NCBI GenBank assembly: GCA_947085525.1
Contig: CAMTWU010000004.1
Coordinates: 1-64,000 of the forward strand
DNA: 64,000 bases
Source: JACPYF01 sp947085525
Lineage (GTDB): Bacteria; Patescibacteriota; Saccharimonadia; Saccharimonadales; Saccharimonadaceae
Direction: 5' to 3'
Position numbers and translations under genes: made by a program. Shown here piece after piece: positions 7,046-15,105 of the stretch (positions are counted from its first letter, which is position 1; each line of letters opens with the position of its first letter). The notes under the pieces are model-generated. The model was not told the DNA's origin. It saw only the letters and a list, made by a program, of their open reading frames with translations, and searched no databases.

Positions 7046-7972
7046 ATGAATATGTACCTATCTGATGCAATTGTCGACTTTCTAGAATACCTAGAAGTTG
7101 AACGCGGTCGGTCACAAAAAACTGCCGAAAACTACCACCTCTACCTCAATAGATTGATGGAATTTCAAGGCGATATACAAGTTTCAAAAATCAATATTGA
7201 ACTGATCAGAAAATGGCGTTTGTGGCTGAACCGCTACGAAAATGACGCTGGCTCTAGTCTGTCAGCAATGACCCAGAGTTATCATTTGATTGCCCTGCGG
7301 AGTTTTTTGGACTACTGTGCAAAGAGAAATATCGAAACATTGGCACCAAATAAAATCGAGCTACCAAAAACCAAACACAAACAAGTCACCTTTTTAACGC
7401 CCGAAGAAATCATTCGTATGGTTGAAACAATACCGCTGGACGAGCCAAAGGGACTACGTGATCGTGCCATTGTAGAGCTACTATTTTCTAGCGGTCTACG
7501 CGTGTCAGAACTGGTCAACCTCAATCGTGATCATATCAATATAACTCGGCGCGAGTTCATGGTACGTGGTAAGGGTAACAAAGATCGCCCAGTATTTATT
7601 AGTAGCGACGCCGCTATGCACCTGGAAAACTACATAAAATCCAGACAGGATAGCCTGAAACCATTGTTTATTAGTTATCGTGACAGAACCCCACAGCATC
7701 TAGATACTAGTGGGAATTTTCGACGACTGACGCCTCGTAGTGTCCAGCGAATCATCAAACACTACGCATTGAAGGCAGGGATCACAAAACATGTCAGCCC
7801 ACACACCATGCGCCATAGTTTTGCAACGGATTTGCTGATGAACGGTGCTGATCTGCGATCAGTACAGAGTATGCTGGGTCACAGTAATATATCGACGACT
7901 CAAGTCTATACACACGTGACAGATCAACATCTGAAAGAAGTGCACGAACGATTTCACGGTTCTATAGAGTAA
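7046..7972 (+). CDS. Site-specific tyrosine recombinase, XerC/XerD type
   Basis: 308 residues, the standard Xer length. The N-terminal SAM-like core-binding domain spans about 1-95 (FLEYLEVERGRSQKTAENYHLYL). The catalytic domain keeps Arg in SSGLRVSELVNL, Lys in GKGNKDRPV, HxxR in HTMRHSFATDLL, His in LGHSNISTTQ and the nucleophile Tyr in VYTHV. It most likely resolves chromosome dimers at a dif-type site as the single Xer of the cell; an integrase role is less likely given length and context. TAGAGT lies directly before the first ATG, so the second ATG (7052, MYLSDAI) fits a leaderless mRNA and may be the real start. Confidence 0.93.
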   Translation: MNMYLSDAIVDFLEYLEVERGRSQKTAENYHLYLNRLMEFQGDIQVSKINIELIRKWRLWLNRYENDAGSSLSAMTQSYHLIALRSFLDYCAKRNIETLAPNKIELPKTKHKQVTFLTPEEIIRMVETIPLDEPKGLRDRAIVELLFSSGLRVSELVNLNRDHINITRREFMVRGKGNKDRPVFISSDAAMHLENYIKSRQDSLKPLFISYRDRTPQHLDTSGNFRRLTPRSVQRIIKHYALKAGITKHVSPHTMRHSFATDLLMNGADLRSVQSMLGHSNISTTQVYTHVTDQHLKEVHERFHGSIE

Positions 7973-7974
7973 TT

Positions 7975-9198
7975 CTATTGGTTCACAAGGTTGGTTTTGC
8001 CGTCACAATCAAAGGCATAGTACTCGTCACCATCCGCTAGTCTAAAGTTCTTACAAAGACCTTGGGTAATATCTATACCATTTTGATCGCCGTCAAAGGC
8101 AACTCGAGTGATAACTCGACGAAATACATTGTTAGCCCGTCCAGTCGAGTCAATTTCGGGTTCTACACCATCAAATTTTAGTGGGGTGCTACCTTCGAGC
8201 ATTTTAACTTGCAGTTTTACACCATTATATGTTGGCATTAGTCGAAGATAGTAGTCGTAATCACCGCCCATTGAAAAATTGGTCAGCGAGGCACTACACG
8301 CATAAGCATCTGCGTTATTACATTGCACCGCAACTGGACTGTTTTTGACTGTCCTACGCAGCGCGTCGGCATTTGACATATGTACTGTATTACTACCTGT
8401 ACTACTAGGGTATAGGAACACAGCTCGAGAATTGTTATCGATATCATCTGCACCAATATTTGATCGCGGAACCGCAATAATTTGCGCTCTCATAACTGGT
8501 GGCCTATTCGAGCTCCAACTCGTCGTATAAGTTGTTTTTGGTAAGTCAAAGTCGTTACCGCTCACCGCGTTTGGTAGATCTAGATCGGCACCACTACCTG
8601 GGTCATACCATTGGCTTTTCTCAAACCAATTCAATTGAATAGTATCTGGATTTCCCGATACGGCTTTGAGTGGAAACAAAATAGTGTTGCCGTTATCCAA
8701 GGTTCGCTTGTAATCATTTGTCTGCAAGGATACCTTTAGACAAGTGTATGCTTGATCGAGAGCTCTGTCATTTACTGTATCAGTCGTCACTCTCACCTCT
8801 TTTGAAGCAGTATCGACATCCAAACCCAGGTCGCTACCTGAACCTAGTTTGTTTTGGAATGTTGTACACGACCTACCACTCAAGGCACCTGGCGCAGCAG
8901 GGTCAGTACTAGTGTATTTTGATGTACAGTCGCTAGCTGGAAGGGTTGTTTTGAGACAACTTATTCTATATTGCTCGAGCCCACGTTTTGCATCCTCTAC
9001 CCCAGCCTGAGCTGAGTCATATGCACTACTAGATAGATCGGCATTGATCGATTGTCGTTGGTCTTGATTCACGATTTGTACAAAACTGAGCACAATGAGG
9101 CTAATCAGTAGTGTAAAAAAGATAACTATGAATATTGATGCAACGCCGGATTGTTTATTTTGAGATATATTCATTGTTCGAGTAACCTTAACCATCAT
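7975..9198 (-). CDS. Type IV pilus minor component, PilX-like
   Basis: About 407 residues when started at the ATG that overlaps the preceding stop (TAATG at 9200-9196). A later ATG at 9174 is the alternative. The N-terminus reads KQSGVASIFIVIFFTLLISLIVLSF, a short basic leader and one hydrophobic helix without the canonical GFTLIE. This is typical of PilX-type minor pilins. A helix resembling A.AGVEDAKRGLEQ follows, then a large beta-rich Cys-containing extracellular region. It is the last gene of the minor-pilin operon and ends 2 bp from the convergent recombinase gene. Predicted role: pilus-tip or priming component. Confidence 0.7.
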   Translation of the reverse strand: MMVKVTRTMNISQNKQSGVASIFIVIFFTLLISLIVLSFVQIVNQDQRQSINADLSSSAYDSAQAGVEDAKRGLEQYRISCLKTTLPASDCTSKYTSTDPAAPGALSGRSCTTFQNKLGSGSDLGLDVDTASKEVRVTTDTVNDRALDQAYTCLKVSLQTNDYKRTLDNGNTILFPLKAVSGNPDTIQLNWFEKSQWYDPGSGADLDLPNAVSGNDFDLPKTTYTTSWSSNRPPVMRAQIIAVPRSNIGADDIDNNSRAVFLYPSSTGSNTVHMSNADALRRTVKNSPVAVQCNNADAYACSASLTNFSMGGDYDYYLRLMPTYNGVKLQVKMLEGSTPLKFDGVEPEIDSTGRANNVFRRVITRVAFDGDQNGIDITQGLCKNFRLADGDEYYAFDCDGKTNLVNQ

Positions 9199-9878
9199 TA
9201 TATACCTTTTGCATAAGATGTCACTACGAAGGTATTGAGCGCACAAAAGTCATTTTCTTGACCTGCACCACATGTACCACGACCAGTGGAGTCGTATATA
9301 ATTTCGCTATTGTCATCTGGTGTTGATATGGTGAATGTAAAGCGTATCAATCTATCACCCATTCCTCGTTCGACCGCGACAGGCTCGCGAATAGCTAAGT
9401 CATCACCAACAACCACATTACTGGCGGCTTTTGTCGGTAGCGGAAACGGCGCTTTGCAGTACACACCACCGGAATCTTTTACCTTGACCATGGTGATCAG
9501 TTCGGCTGTGCCATCAAAATTGAGATTGGTATTGCTGCCACCTTCACCCCATACATTCCACAAATAACTATTGTGACCTGTACATATACCAGTGCGCACC
9601 GATTTGCCTGCTAATTGACCATCGCGTACTGCAAAATTACTGCCAACCCCAGATAACAAATCACCTGTATTGGGTGTGGATTGGCGTAAATCAGCTTGTA
9701 TATCTGTTGAAATTGAACGACCACTTTGATTCACACGCTTGAGGGTAATTCCTTTGTTGTAGACGCTGGTAATATTCAAAATACTAAATAATATAATCAG
9801 TAACAATACCGACAGCATAGCCATCGAGATAGATAATTCAATGATAGTAAATCCTGATTGATTGTTAGTTTTCTTCAT
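9198..9878 (-). CDS. Minor pilin with prepilin signal, PilW-like
   Basis: 226 residues starting MKKTNNQSGFTIIELSISMAM. The prepilin peptidase site is between G9 and F10, with the required glutamate at +5 of the mature protein, followed by the hydrophobic spine to about residue 33. The C-terminal region is a beta-rich head with paired cysteines (CGAGQENDFC). Its start overlaps the end of the upstream pilin gene by 14 bp and its stop overlaps the next start, so the operon is tightly coupled. Confidence 0.8.
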   Translation of the reverse strand: MKKTNNQSGFTIIELSISMAMLSVLLLIILFSILNITSVYNKGITLKRVNQSGRSISTDIQADLRQSTPNTGDLLSGVGSNFAVRDGQLAGKSVRTGICTGHNSYLWNVWGEGGSNTNLNFDGTAELITMVKVKDSGGVYCKAPFPLPTKAASNVVVGDDLAIREPVAVERGMGDRLIRFTFTISTPDDNSEIIYDSTGRGTCGAGQENDFCALNTFVVTSYAKGI

Positions 9879-10464
9879 AATATAACCTCACAATTGTTCC
9901 CAAAGTTGCGTCTGGCCCCGAATACGGTGGCTCCCAGCAAGCTCTAATATGCAGATCCAGATATTTTACACTACTTGTAGGGCCACTATTTTCATGCCCT
10001 TTGACAGCCTCGACCCACAGTCCCTTTCCTATGTCGGCAAAAGTTTCTGGTCGTTGAAAATTTAGTCCATTAGTATAAACTATGACATCTTTTATGGTTT
10101 GATCGTCAGCTGTCGTTAAGCTTACAAAAAAACTGTTTTTCGGCAAATCAATTGCCTGAGCTGTATCTTTGTTATAACAGGTACCGAATGAGCTAGCAGA
10201 TGGTTTTGATTGAGCTACAATAGATTTCCAAGCTCTTCCGTTATAGCTACCGGGGTCTGACTTGTACTGATCACGTAAAAAACGTAACAGTTCTGCCTCT
10301 GACTCCATAGATTGTCGTACAAATGTAGTTTCGACTGCCATTTGTGTCTCGGCAAAGCTTCTATTCATCGCGCCCAGTGCCAATACAATCACTAGTGCAG
10401 CAACGGCCGTTGCAAACATCACTTCTGTCAACGTATCGCCTTTTTGGTTATTAAAGATTCTCAT
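9865..10464 (-). CDS. Minor pilin, PilV-like
   Basis: About 199 residues. The start at 10464 is chosen because it overlaps the previous stop as ATGA. The N-terminus MRIFNNQKGDTLTEVMFATAV has the prepilin cleavage glycine, Glu at +5 and a hydrophobic helix. The residue after the cleavage glycine is Asp rather than Phe, which is unusual. The extracellular part holds two cysteines likely to form a disulfide (SFGTCYNKDT, IRACWEPP). It is the second gene of the four-gene minor-pilin operon. Confidence 0.78.
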   Translation of the reverse strand: MRIFNNQKGDTLTEVMFATAVAALVIVLALGAMNRSFAETQMAVETTFVRQSMESEAELLRFLRDQYKSDPGSYNGRAWKSIVAQSKPSASSFGTCYNKDTAQAIDLPKNSFFVSLTTADDQTIKDVIVYTNGLNFQRPETFADIGKGLWVEAVKGHENSGPTSSVKYLDLHIRACWEPPYSGPDATLGTIVRLYYEEN

Positions 10465-11276
10465 GAGTCGCACCAATCCGACGCTTCCTGTGTATCAAAC
10501 TGAGCTGTCACTGAATCTTGGGTGCTGCCAGGAGCTATCTTGAGTAATGCTTTTGTTGAGATAAGATCCGCTGAACCAATGCAACCTTTGATCGACTGAT
10601 TGTACGGCCCTACGTCAGGTGCAAATGGGTCAATTTTTCCTGCTAATGAATAGAATGGGTATACATCAAATAATTCGACCTCTTTTGGTATATCTAGTTT
10701 GTATGTACTTATAATACCGCTAAGTGGCGAGCGAACAACCAGTAAGTACCGGAGGTTATAAGTGCCGCTATATGACACTTTTCCTTCACTATCCTCAATT
10801 TTATCAAACTTTGCGCCCCAAGGAATAATATAATTTTGATCACCTTGAGTACTAGAGATAGTCTGTGTGTTAGTATTTGTGTCATTGAGCAGCTCTTCGT
10901 CTCCAGGAGGTGTTGGCTCATTTATTGCATCAGATGCTGCCTTTTCATTAATAATGACTTGATAGCTATGCAAAGTCGTTTCCTCTGATGATGCATCGCC
11001 CCTACCAAGATCAATAACCTTACCTATGACCAAACAATCACTCGCACCCCTACTCTCTGGTCCACAATTGTCTGCGCTACGATCATTTATCGTTACTTGG
11101 GTTTCGTTGTACTGCTGCTGTAAAAAACTCTGAGCACCATTCACTGCGTCACTAAAACGCTGTCTCTGTATTGACAGGCTAATACCAGCTAACATCGACG
11201 CCAATAACAGGCCAGATATAGCAAAAACCAAAGATATTTCAATGATTGTAAAGCCGTCTTGTTTATTGATGCCCAT
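10461..11276 (-). CDS. Minor pilin, first gene of the minor-pilin operon
   Basis: 271 residues, start MGINKQDGFTIIEISLVFAI with cleavage after G8 and Glu at +5, then a hydrophobic spine. The rest is a secreted head with four or more cysteines (DNCGPESRGASDC, IKGCIGSADL, SDWCDS). An extended -10 element TGCTATAAT lies eight bases before the ATG (TATAAT at 11290-11285), so this operon has its own leaderless promoter separate from pilD. Confidence 0.8.
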   Translation of the reverse strand: MGINKQDGFTIIEISLVFAISGLLLASMLAGISLSIQRQRFSDAVNGAQSFLQQQYNETQVTINDRSADNCGPESRGASDCLVIGKVIDLGRGDASSEETTLHSYQVIINEKAASDAINEPTPPGDEELLNDTNTNTQTISSTQGDQNYIIPWGAKFDKIEDSEGKVSYSGTYNLRYLLVVRSPLSGIISTYKLDIPKEVELFDVYPFYSLAGKIDPFAPDVGPYNQSIKGCIGSADLISTKALLKIAPGSTQDSVTAQFDTQEASDWCDS

Positions 11277-11284
11277 TTGCTTTG

Positions 11285-11293
11285 ATTATAGCA
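11285..11293 (-). promoter_or_regulatory. Extended -10 promoter of the minor-pilin operon
   Basis: Minus-strand TGCTATAAT, eight bases before the start codon at 11276, with no Shine-Dalgarno between. The spacing implies a leaderless transcript. Confidence 0.6.
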
Positions 11294-11305
11294 TAAGCAC
11301 TGTGT

Positions 11306-12136
11306 CTAACTAGAGTAAAGGGTGCTCATTCCAGAATAAGTCAAGACCATATACCACTCGATAATTGCATGACCGAAAAGGCCTGCCAGCAAATATCCAG
11401 CAATCAGAAATGGACCAAATGGTATGTGCGCAGTTCGTTTGAGCTTGCCTGTTGATAAAGCTGGTGCAAAAAATAATGTGCCAATCAGGTTAGCCAAGAA
11501 GAATGCTAACAGCGCTAATTGCCAATCTGATAGTAACAATCCTAGGGCTAGTCCTAATTTAATATCGCCAAAGCCAATCCACTTGCCTCTTGAAGCAATA
11601 TACAGAAAGAAGTAAAACCCAGATAAAATTGCAATTGAACCTAGTAGATTAAACAGGAAATATCCGAAATTGTCGGCCTGCAACCCAACCACAATAGCGT
11701 TGGCAATACCTAAACCAATGATTGGTATGACGACTTTGTCGGGCAAAATCAGCCATCGAAGATCGTAGACGAATAAAATCGCTAACCCAACTCCAGATAG
11801 TAACCATATACCAAACATCAGTAATTGATTGATGGTGTTGAGGTCATATGGCCAAAATGCAAAACTTGCGACAAAAAATGCAGCGACAGCCAGTTCTACT
11901 AGTGGATATTGCGGACTAATCGGTTTGTGACATTTGCGACATTTGCCACGCAGAAATACCCAGCTGAGAACTGGTACGAGGTCATACCATGCCAGTTTAT
12001 AGTGACATTTTGTACATTCTGATCTCTCGACCAACAAATCTTTTTTGTGTTTGATACGCCACACGGCTGCGTTCACGAAACTACCCAGACACAAGCCAAT
12101 GAGGAACAAGCTCAGGGCGAAATATGTTTTTTCCAT
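11306..12136 (-). CDS. pilD: Type IV prepilin peptidase
   Basis: 276-residue polytopic aspartyl protease (family A24) that cuts and N-methylates prepilins. The zinc-binding loop is complete with two CxxC pairs (CTKCHYKL, CRKCHKPIS) next to LVPVLSW. The catalytic aspartates lie in LRWLILPDK and in the GxGD motif FGDIKLGLALG. Seven or eight helices are visible. TATCAT (12149-12144) within TGCTATCAT lies seven bases before the ATG, suggesting a leaderless start independent of the pilin terminator just upstream. Confidence 0.95.
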   Translation of the reverse strand: MEKTYFALSLFLIGLCLGSFVNAAVWRIKHKKDLLVERSECTKCHYKLAWYDLVPVLSWVFLRGKCRKCHKPISPQYPLVELAVAAFFVASFAFWPYDLNTINQLLMFGIWLLSGVGLAILFVYDLRWLILPDKVVIPIIGLGIANAIVVGLQADNFGYFLFNLLGSIAILSGFYFFLYIASRGKWIGFGDIKLGLALGLLLSDWQLALLAFFLANLIGTLFFAPALSTGKLKRTAHIPFGPFLIAGYLLAGLFGHAIIEWYMVLTYSGMSTLYSS

Positions 12137-12167
12137 AAGCTTTATGATAGCAGGTTAATGAGCAAAT

Positions 12168-12196
12168 AAAAACTCCCTACTAGGAGGGAGTTTTTA
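12168..12196. terminator. Terminator after the major pilin gene
   Basis: AAAAACTCCCT (12168-12178) pairs with AGGGAGTTTTT (12185-12195) around a short loop, with a T-run on either strand. On the minus strand it lies 26 bp past the major pilin stop and before pilD, so it separates abundant pilin mRNA from the peptidase message. Confidence 0.9.
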
Positions 12197-12221
12197 TACT
12201 AATAGATTTTAGATAAACTGA

Positions 12222-12698
12222 TTAGTTATTCTGACAATATGCAGTGCTGCCCTCGAGCTTGATTGATACGGCAAATTTACGTGTACCGCTACCTGCAATG
12301 ATCGCACCATCATCACCACACTGACCATTTCTAGAATAAATGATTGTATTTGCGTTCGAAGGTGCTGCTGAAGCTCCGCTAGAGTATTCAACTACATAAG
12401 GTGTACCTGTTGGATCTTCAAATGTGTCACCGCCAGATTTTAGATAGTTATCTACAAAAGTATTAACTTTGGCAGTAGTATCTAGCTCTGGCAATTTACC
12501 CCTGTTGTTTGACTGAGACGAACTGATTGCGCTAACAAAACGACCTAGATCGTTCTTGCGCTGTGTATCACGCTGATTACGCTGCAGTGCAGGTAATGCT
12601 ATAAACACCATCAGAAATATCAATGCTGCGATTGCCAGCACCAAGACGACTTCGATGATTGTGAATCCTTGTTTGTTTTTGAGTTGTGGAGCGTTCAT
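12222..12698 (-). CDS. Major type IV pilin
   Basis: 158 residues. Start MNAPQLKNKQGFTIIEVVLV: peptidase site G11/F12, Glu at +5, then a long hydrophobic helix. The compact globular head ends with two cysteines (GQCGDDG and STAYCQNN) that bound the C-terminal D-region typical of major pilins. AAAGGTGG lies upstream as Shine-Dalgarno, the gene directly follows pilC, and a strong terminator follows it. Both points fit high expression as the main filament subunit. Confidence 0.85.
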   Translation of the reverse strand: MNAPQLKNKQGFTIIEVVLVLAIAALIFLMVFIALPALQRNQRDTQRKNDLGRFVSAISSSQSNNRGKLPELDTTAKVNTFVDNYLKSGGDTFEDPTGTPYVVEYSSGASAAPSNANTIIYSRNGQCGDDGAIIAGSGTRKFAVSIKLEGSTAYCQNN

Positions 12699-12787
12699 AA
12701 AGATTTCCCACCTTTCTTATGAACTTATAATTTTATAGCTTTACGCTTATGCTTGATAGTACATCACAATTAACTGGTTTGCAAGGC

Positions 12788-13999
12788 CTAGACATTGATA
12801 TTCCCAACCAGTTGGTATATCGGTAGTAATATAGCAGCAACCATACCTCCTGCCACTACTGCCAACACAACCATGAGTACTGGTTCGATAATAGTAGAGA
12901 TCGCTCGTATGGTCGCATCTAGTTCATTCTCATACACTGTCGCTGTTTTTGCCATCATCTCATCAACTCGACCAGATTTCTCACCAATACCGATCATTTG
13001 TGGCGCTAGTTTCAGTATATAGTCTTCGTTTTCTAGCGATTCTGCCAAACCTTTACCGTTTCGCACCTTGTCGGCTGCTCGCAGGATAGATTTTGCTACG
13101 TAGCCATTGTTGACTGATTTTGCACATATCTCGAGTGCATCAATCATCGGTACCCCTGTAGATAGCAATGTAGCGCCTGTTCGGGTAAATCGTGCCATAT
13201 ACAGTTTTCTAAATAATGGTCCGAATATTGGTAGGTTGAGCTTTAACCCGTCAGATACGTTCTTGCCATCGTCTGTTTTAAAGTAACGAACACCGAAATA
13301 GACCGCCGCGCCAAGAATAATTAGCACTGCCCACCAAAATTTGAGTAAGAATGAAGCAGTTCCTACCATCACTTGTGATATGAATGGTAATGTTTGGTTC
13401 AAATCCTGATATAGCTTTTCTACCTGCGGCACGATAGTAAAGAGCATAAAGATCATCACGCCAAAAATAACAAACAATACGATTGCTGGATATACCATAG
13501 CACCTCGGATTTTACTCATCATCTCTGCATCTTTTTCTTGTTGCGCGGCGATACGTTCCAAAGCCTTGTCGAGTGTTCCAGAAGTCTCACCTGCCTCAAC
13601 TAACGAGATAAACACCGTATCAAACACATCAGGGTGCTTTGAGAAGGCTTCTGCCAGTGCTTTACCGCCTTCGATAGAGACTAGCACGTCTTGGGCAACA
13701 GATTTCATCCGAGGATTGTCAGTTTGTTCGACAACTGTGTGGAGGCTTTGTGAAAGTGGCAATCCAGCGCCAATCAAAGTTGCGAGCTGACGAGAAAAAA
13801 CTACTCGATCTTTTGTAGTGATTCGATTTGTCAGACCGCTCAATAGTCCCCCGCTTTTGTCTTGCTGCGAGATTTTCGTAGGCGTGTAGCCTTGATCGAT
13901 CAATAGTTTATACGCAACTGCCTCGGTATCAGCCTGAACGGTTGATTTGACATGTTTACCGCTGGCGCGGTCTTTGGCTTCGTAGTTAAAAGTTAACAC
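12788..13999 (-). CDS. pilC: Type IV pilus inner-membrane platform protein
   Basis: 403 residues with two T2SF (GspF/PilC) domains (about 68-190 and 270-395), each with the family pattern FSRQLATLIGAGLPLSQSL and FTRTGATLLSTGVPMIDALE. Three transmembrane helices lie near 165-190, 215-235 and 370-395. It couples the cytosolic motors PilB/PilT to pilin assembly. The start is GTG at 13999, eight bases after the pilT stop. Confidence 0.95.
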   Translation of the reverse strand: MLTFNYEAKDRASGKHVKSTVQADTEAVAYKLLIDQGYTPTKISQQDKSGGLLSGLTNRITTKDRVVFSRQLATLIGAGLPLSQSLHTVVEQTDNPRMKSVAQDVLVSIEGGKALAEAFSKHPDVFDTVFISLVEAGETSGTLDKALERIAAQQEKDAEMMSKIRGAMVYPAIVLFVIFGVMIFMLFTIVPQVEKLYQDLNQTLPFISQVMVGTASFLLKFWWAVLIILGAAVYFGVRYFKTDDGKNVSDGLKLNLPIFGPLFRKLYMARFTRTGATLLSTGVPMIDALEICAKSVNNGYVAKSILRAADKVRNGKGLAESLENEDYILKLAPQMIGIGEKSGRVDEMMAKTATVYENELDATIRAISTIIEPVLMVVLAVVAGGMVAAILLPIYQLVGNINV

Positions 14000-14006
14000 C
14001 TTTTAT

Positions 14007-15074
14007 CTAACCTCTCATCATCCTGTCGAGCTCGGTCAGATCAACAGCAAAGTTACGTGCTTCGTCATAGGTAATCGTGCCAGAACGTATCATATCTGCC
14101 AGTGTACGATCCATTGACTGCATACCTTGGTCTGCACCTGTCTGGATCACGGCATCTAATTGGTGGCTCTTACCTTCACGGATAATGTTACGAACTGCTG
14201 GGTTCGCGACCAAGACTTCGGCTGCAACCATACGCCCACCGCCAATTGCTGGCACCAAACGTTGTGAACAAATACCCATCAAGATGTTGGCTAGTTGCGC
14301 CCTCACCTGAGGCTGTTGGTGTGGTGGGAAAACGTCGATCATACGATCGATAGATTGTGCTGCAGAGTTTGTGTGCAAGGTTGCAAACACAAGGTGACCC
14401 GTTTCGGCAATCGTAATCGCAGCCGAGATTGTTTCGAGGTCACGCATCTCACCAATCAAGACGACATCAGGGTCCTGACGCAGTGCAGACCTTAGGGCTG
14501 CCGAGAAGCTGTAGGTGTCATAGTGAACTTCACGTTGCACCACGACAGATCGTTTTGACTTGTGCGTAAACTCAATTGGGTCTTCGATAGTGATGATGTG
14601 GTGTGAACGTTCAGTGTTGATCTTGTCGACTAATGCCGCGAGAGTTGTAGATTTACCCGAACCAGTAGGACCAGTCACCAGTACCAATCCACGCGGATAT
14701 TCAGCAAATTTATTGATAACCGCTGGCATACCGAGCGAGGCAATATCGGCAATTTCATTTGGAATCAGACGCAGCGCAGCAGCCAAGTTACCTCGTTCGT
14801 GAAAGGCGTTCACACGGAAACGACCCAAATCACCAAAGGCGAAGCTGAAATCAAACTCTTTGTCTTTCATCAACACTTGTTGTTGCTCTTCGTCCAAAAT
14901 TGCAAATACCAATGTCTCGACTTGCTCCTCACTCAGCGGATCAAAACCGCTGACTGGTGTGAGTGATCCATCGATTCTGAGCATCGGCGGCAACGCAACC
15001 TGAAGGTGAAGGTCAGAAGCACGTTTGCGCACTACTTCCTCTAGTAAAATCTCTATCCTTAGATCATTCTTCAT
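14007..15074 (-). CDS. pilT: Pilus retraction ATPase
   Basis: 355 residues, standard PilT length. Walker A GPTGSGKSTTLAALVD, Asp box ITIEDPIEF, Walker B DPDVVLIGEMRD, His box FATLHTNSAAQSIDRMIDVFP and AIRNIIREGK-like C-terminal motif (PAVRNIIREGK). It drives pilus retraction and twitching or DNA uptake. Presence of both PilB and PilT implies a dynamic, retractable pilus. Shine-Dalgarno AAGGG precedes the ATG. Confidence 0.96.
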   Translation of the reverse strand: MKNDLRIEILLEEVVRKRASDLHLQVALPPMLRIDGSLTPVSGFDPLSEEQVETLVFAILDEEQQQVLMKDKEFDFSFAFGDLGRFRVNAFHERGNLAAALRLIPNEIADIASLGMPAVINKFAEYPRGLVLVTGPTGSGKSTTLAALVDKINTERSHHIITIEDPIEFTHKSKRSVVVQREVHYDTYSFSAALRSALRQDPDVVLIGEMRDLETISAAITIAETGHLVFATLHTNSAAQSIDRMIDVFPPHQQPQVRAQLANILMGICSQRLVPAIGGGRMVAAEVLVANPAVRNIIREGKSHQLDAVIQTGADQGMQSMDRTLADMIRSGTITYDEARNFAVDLTELDRMMRG

Positions 15075-15105
15075 GTTGCCTACCCTTTTTTCTCTTTATT
15101 CATTA

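Noticed and set aside
9199..9246. Upstream start for the PilX-like gene
   Set aside because: It overlaps the preceding pilin gene by 48 bp, while the TAATG-coupled start at 9198 gives a normal short leader.
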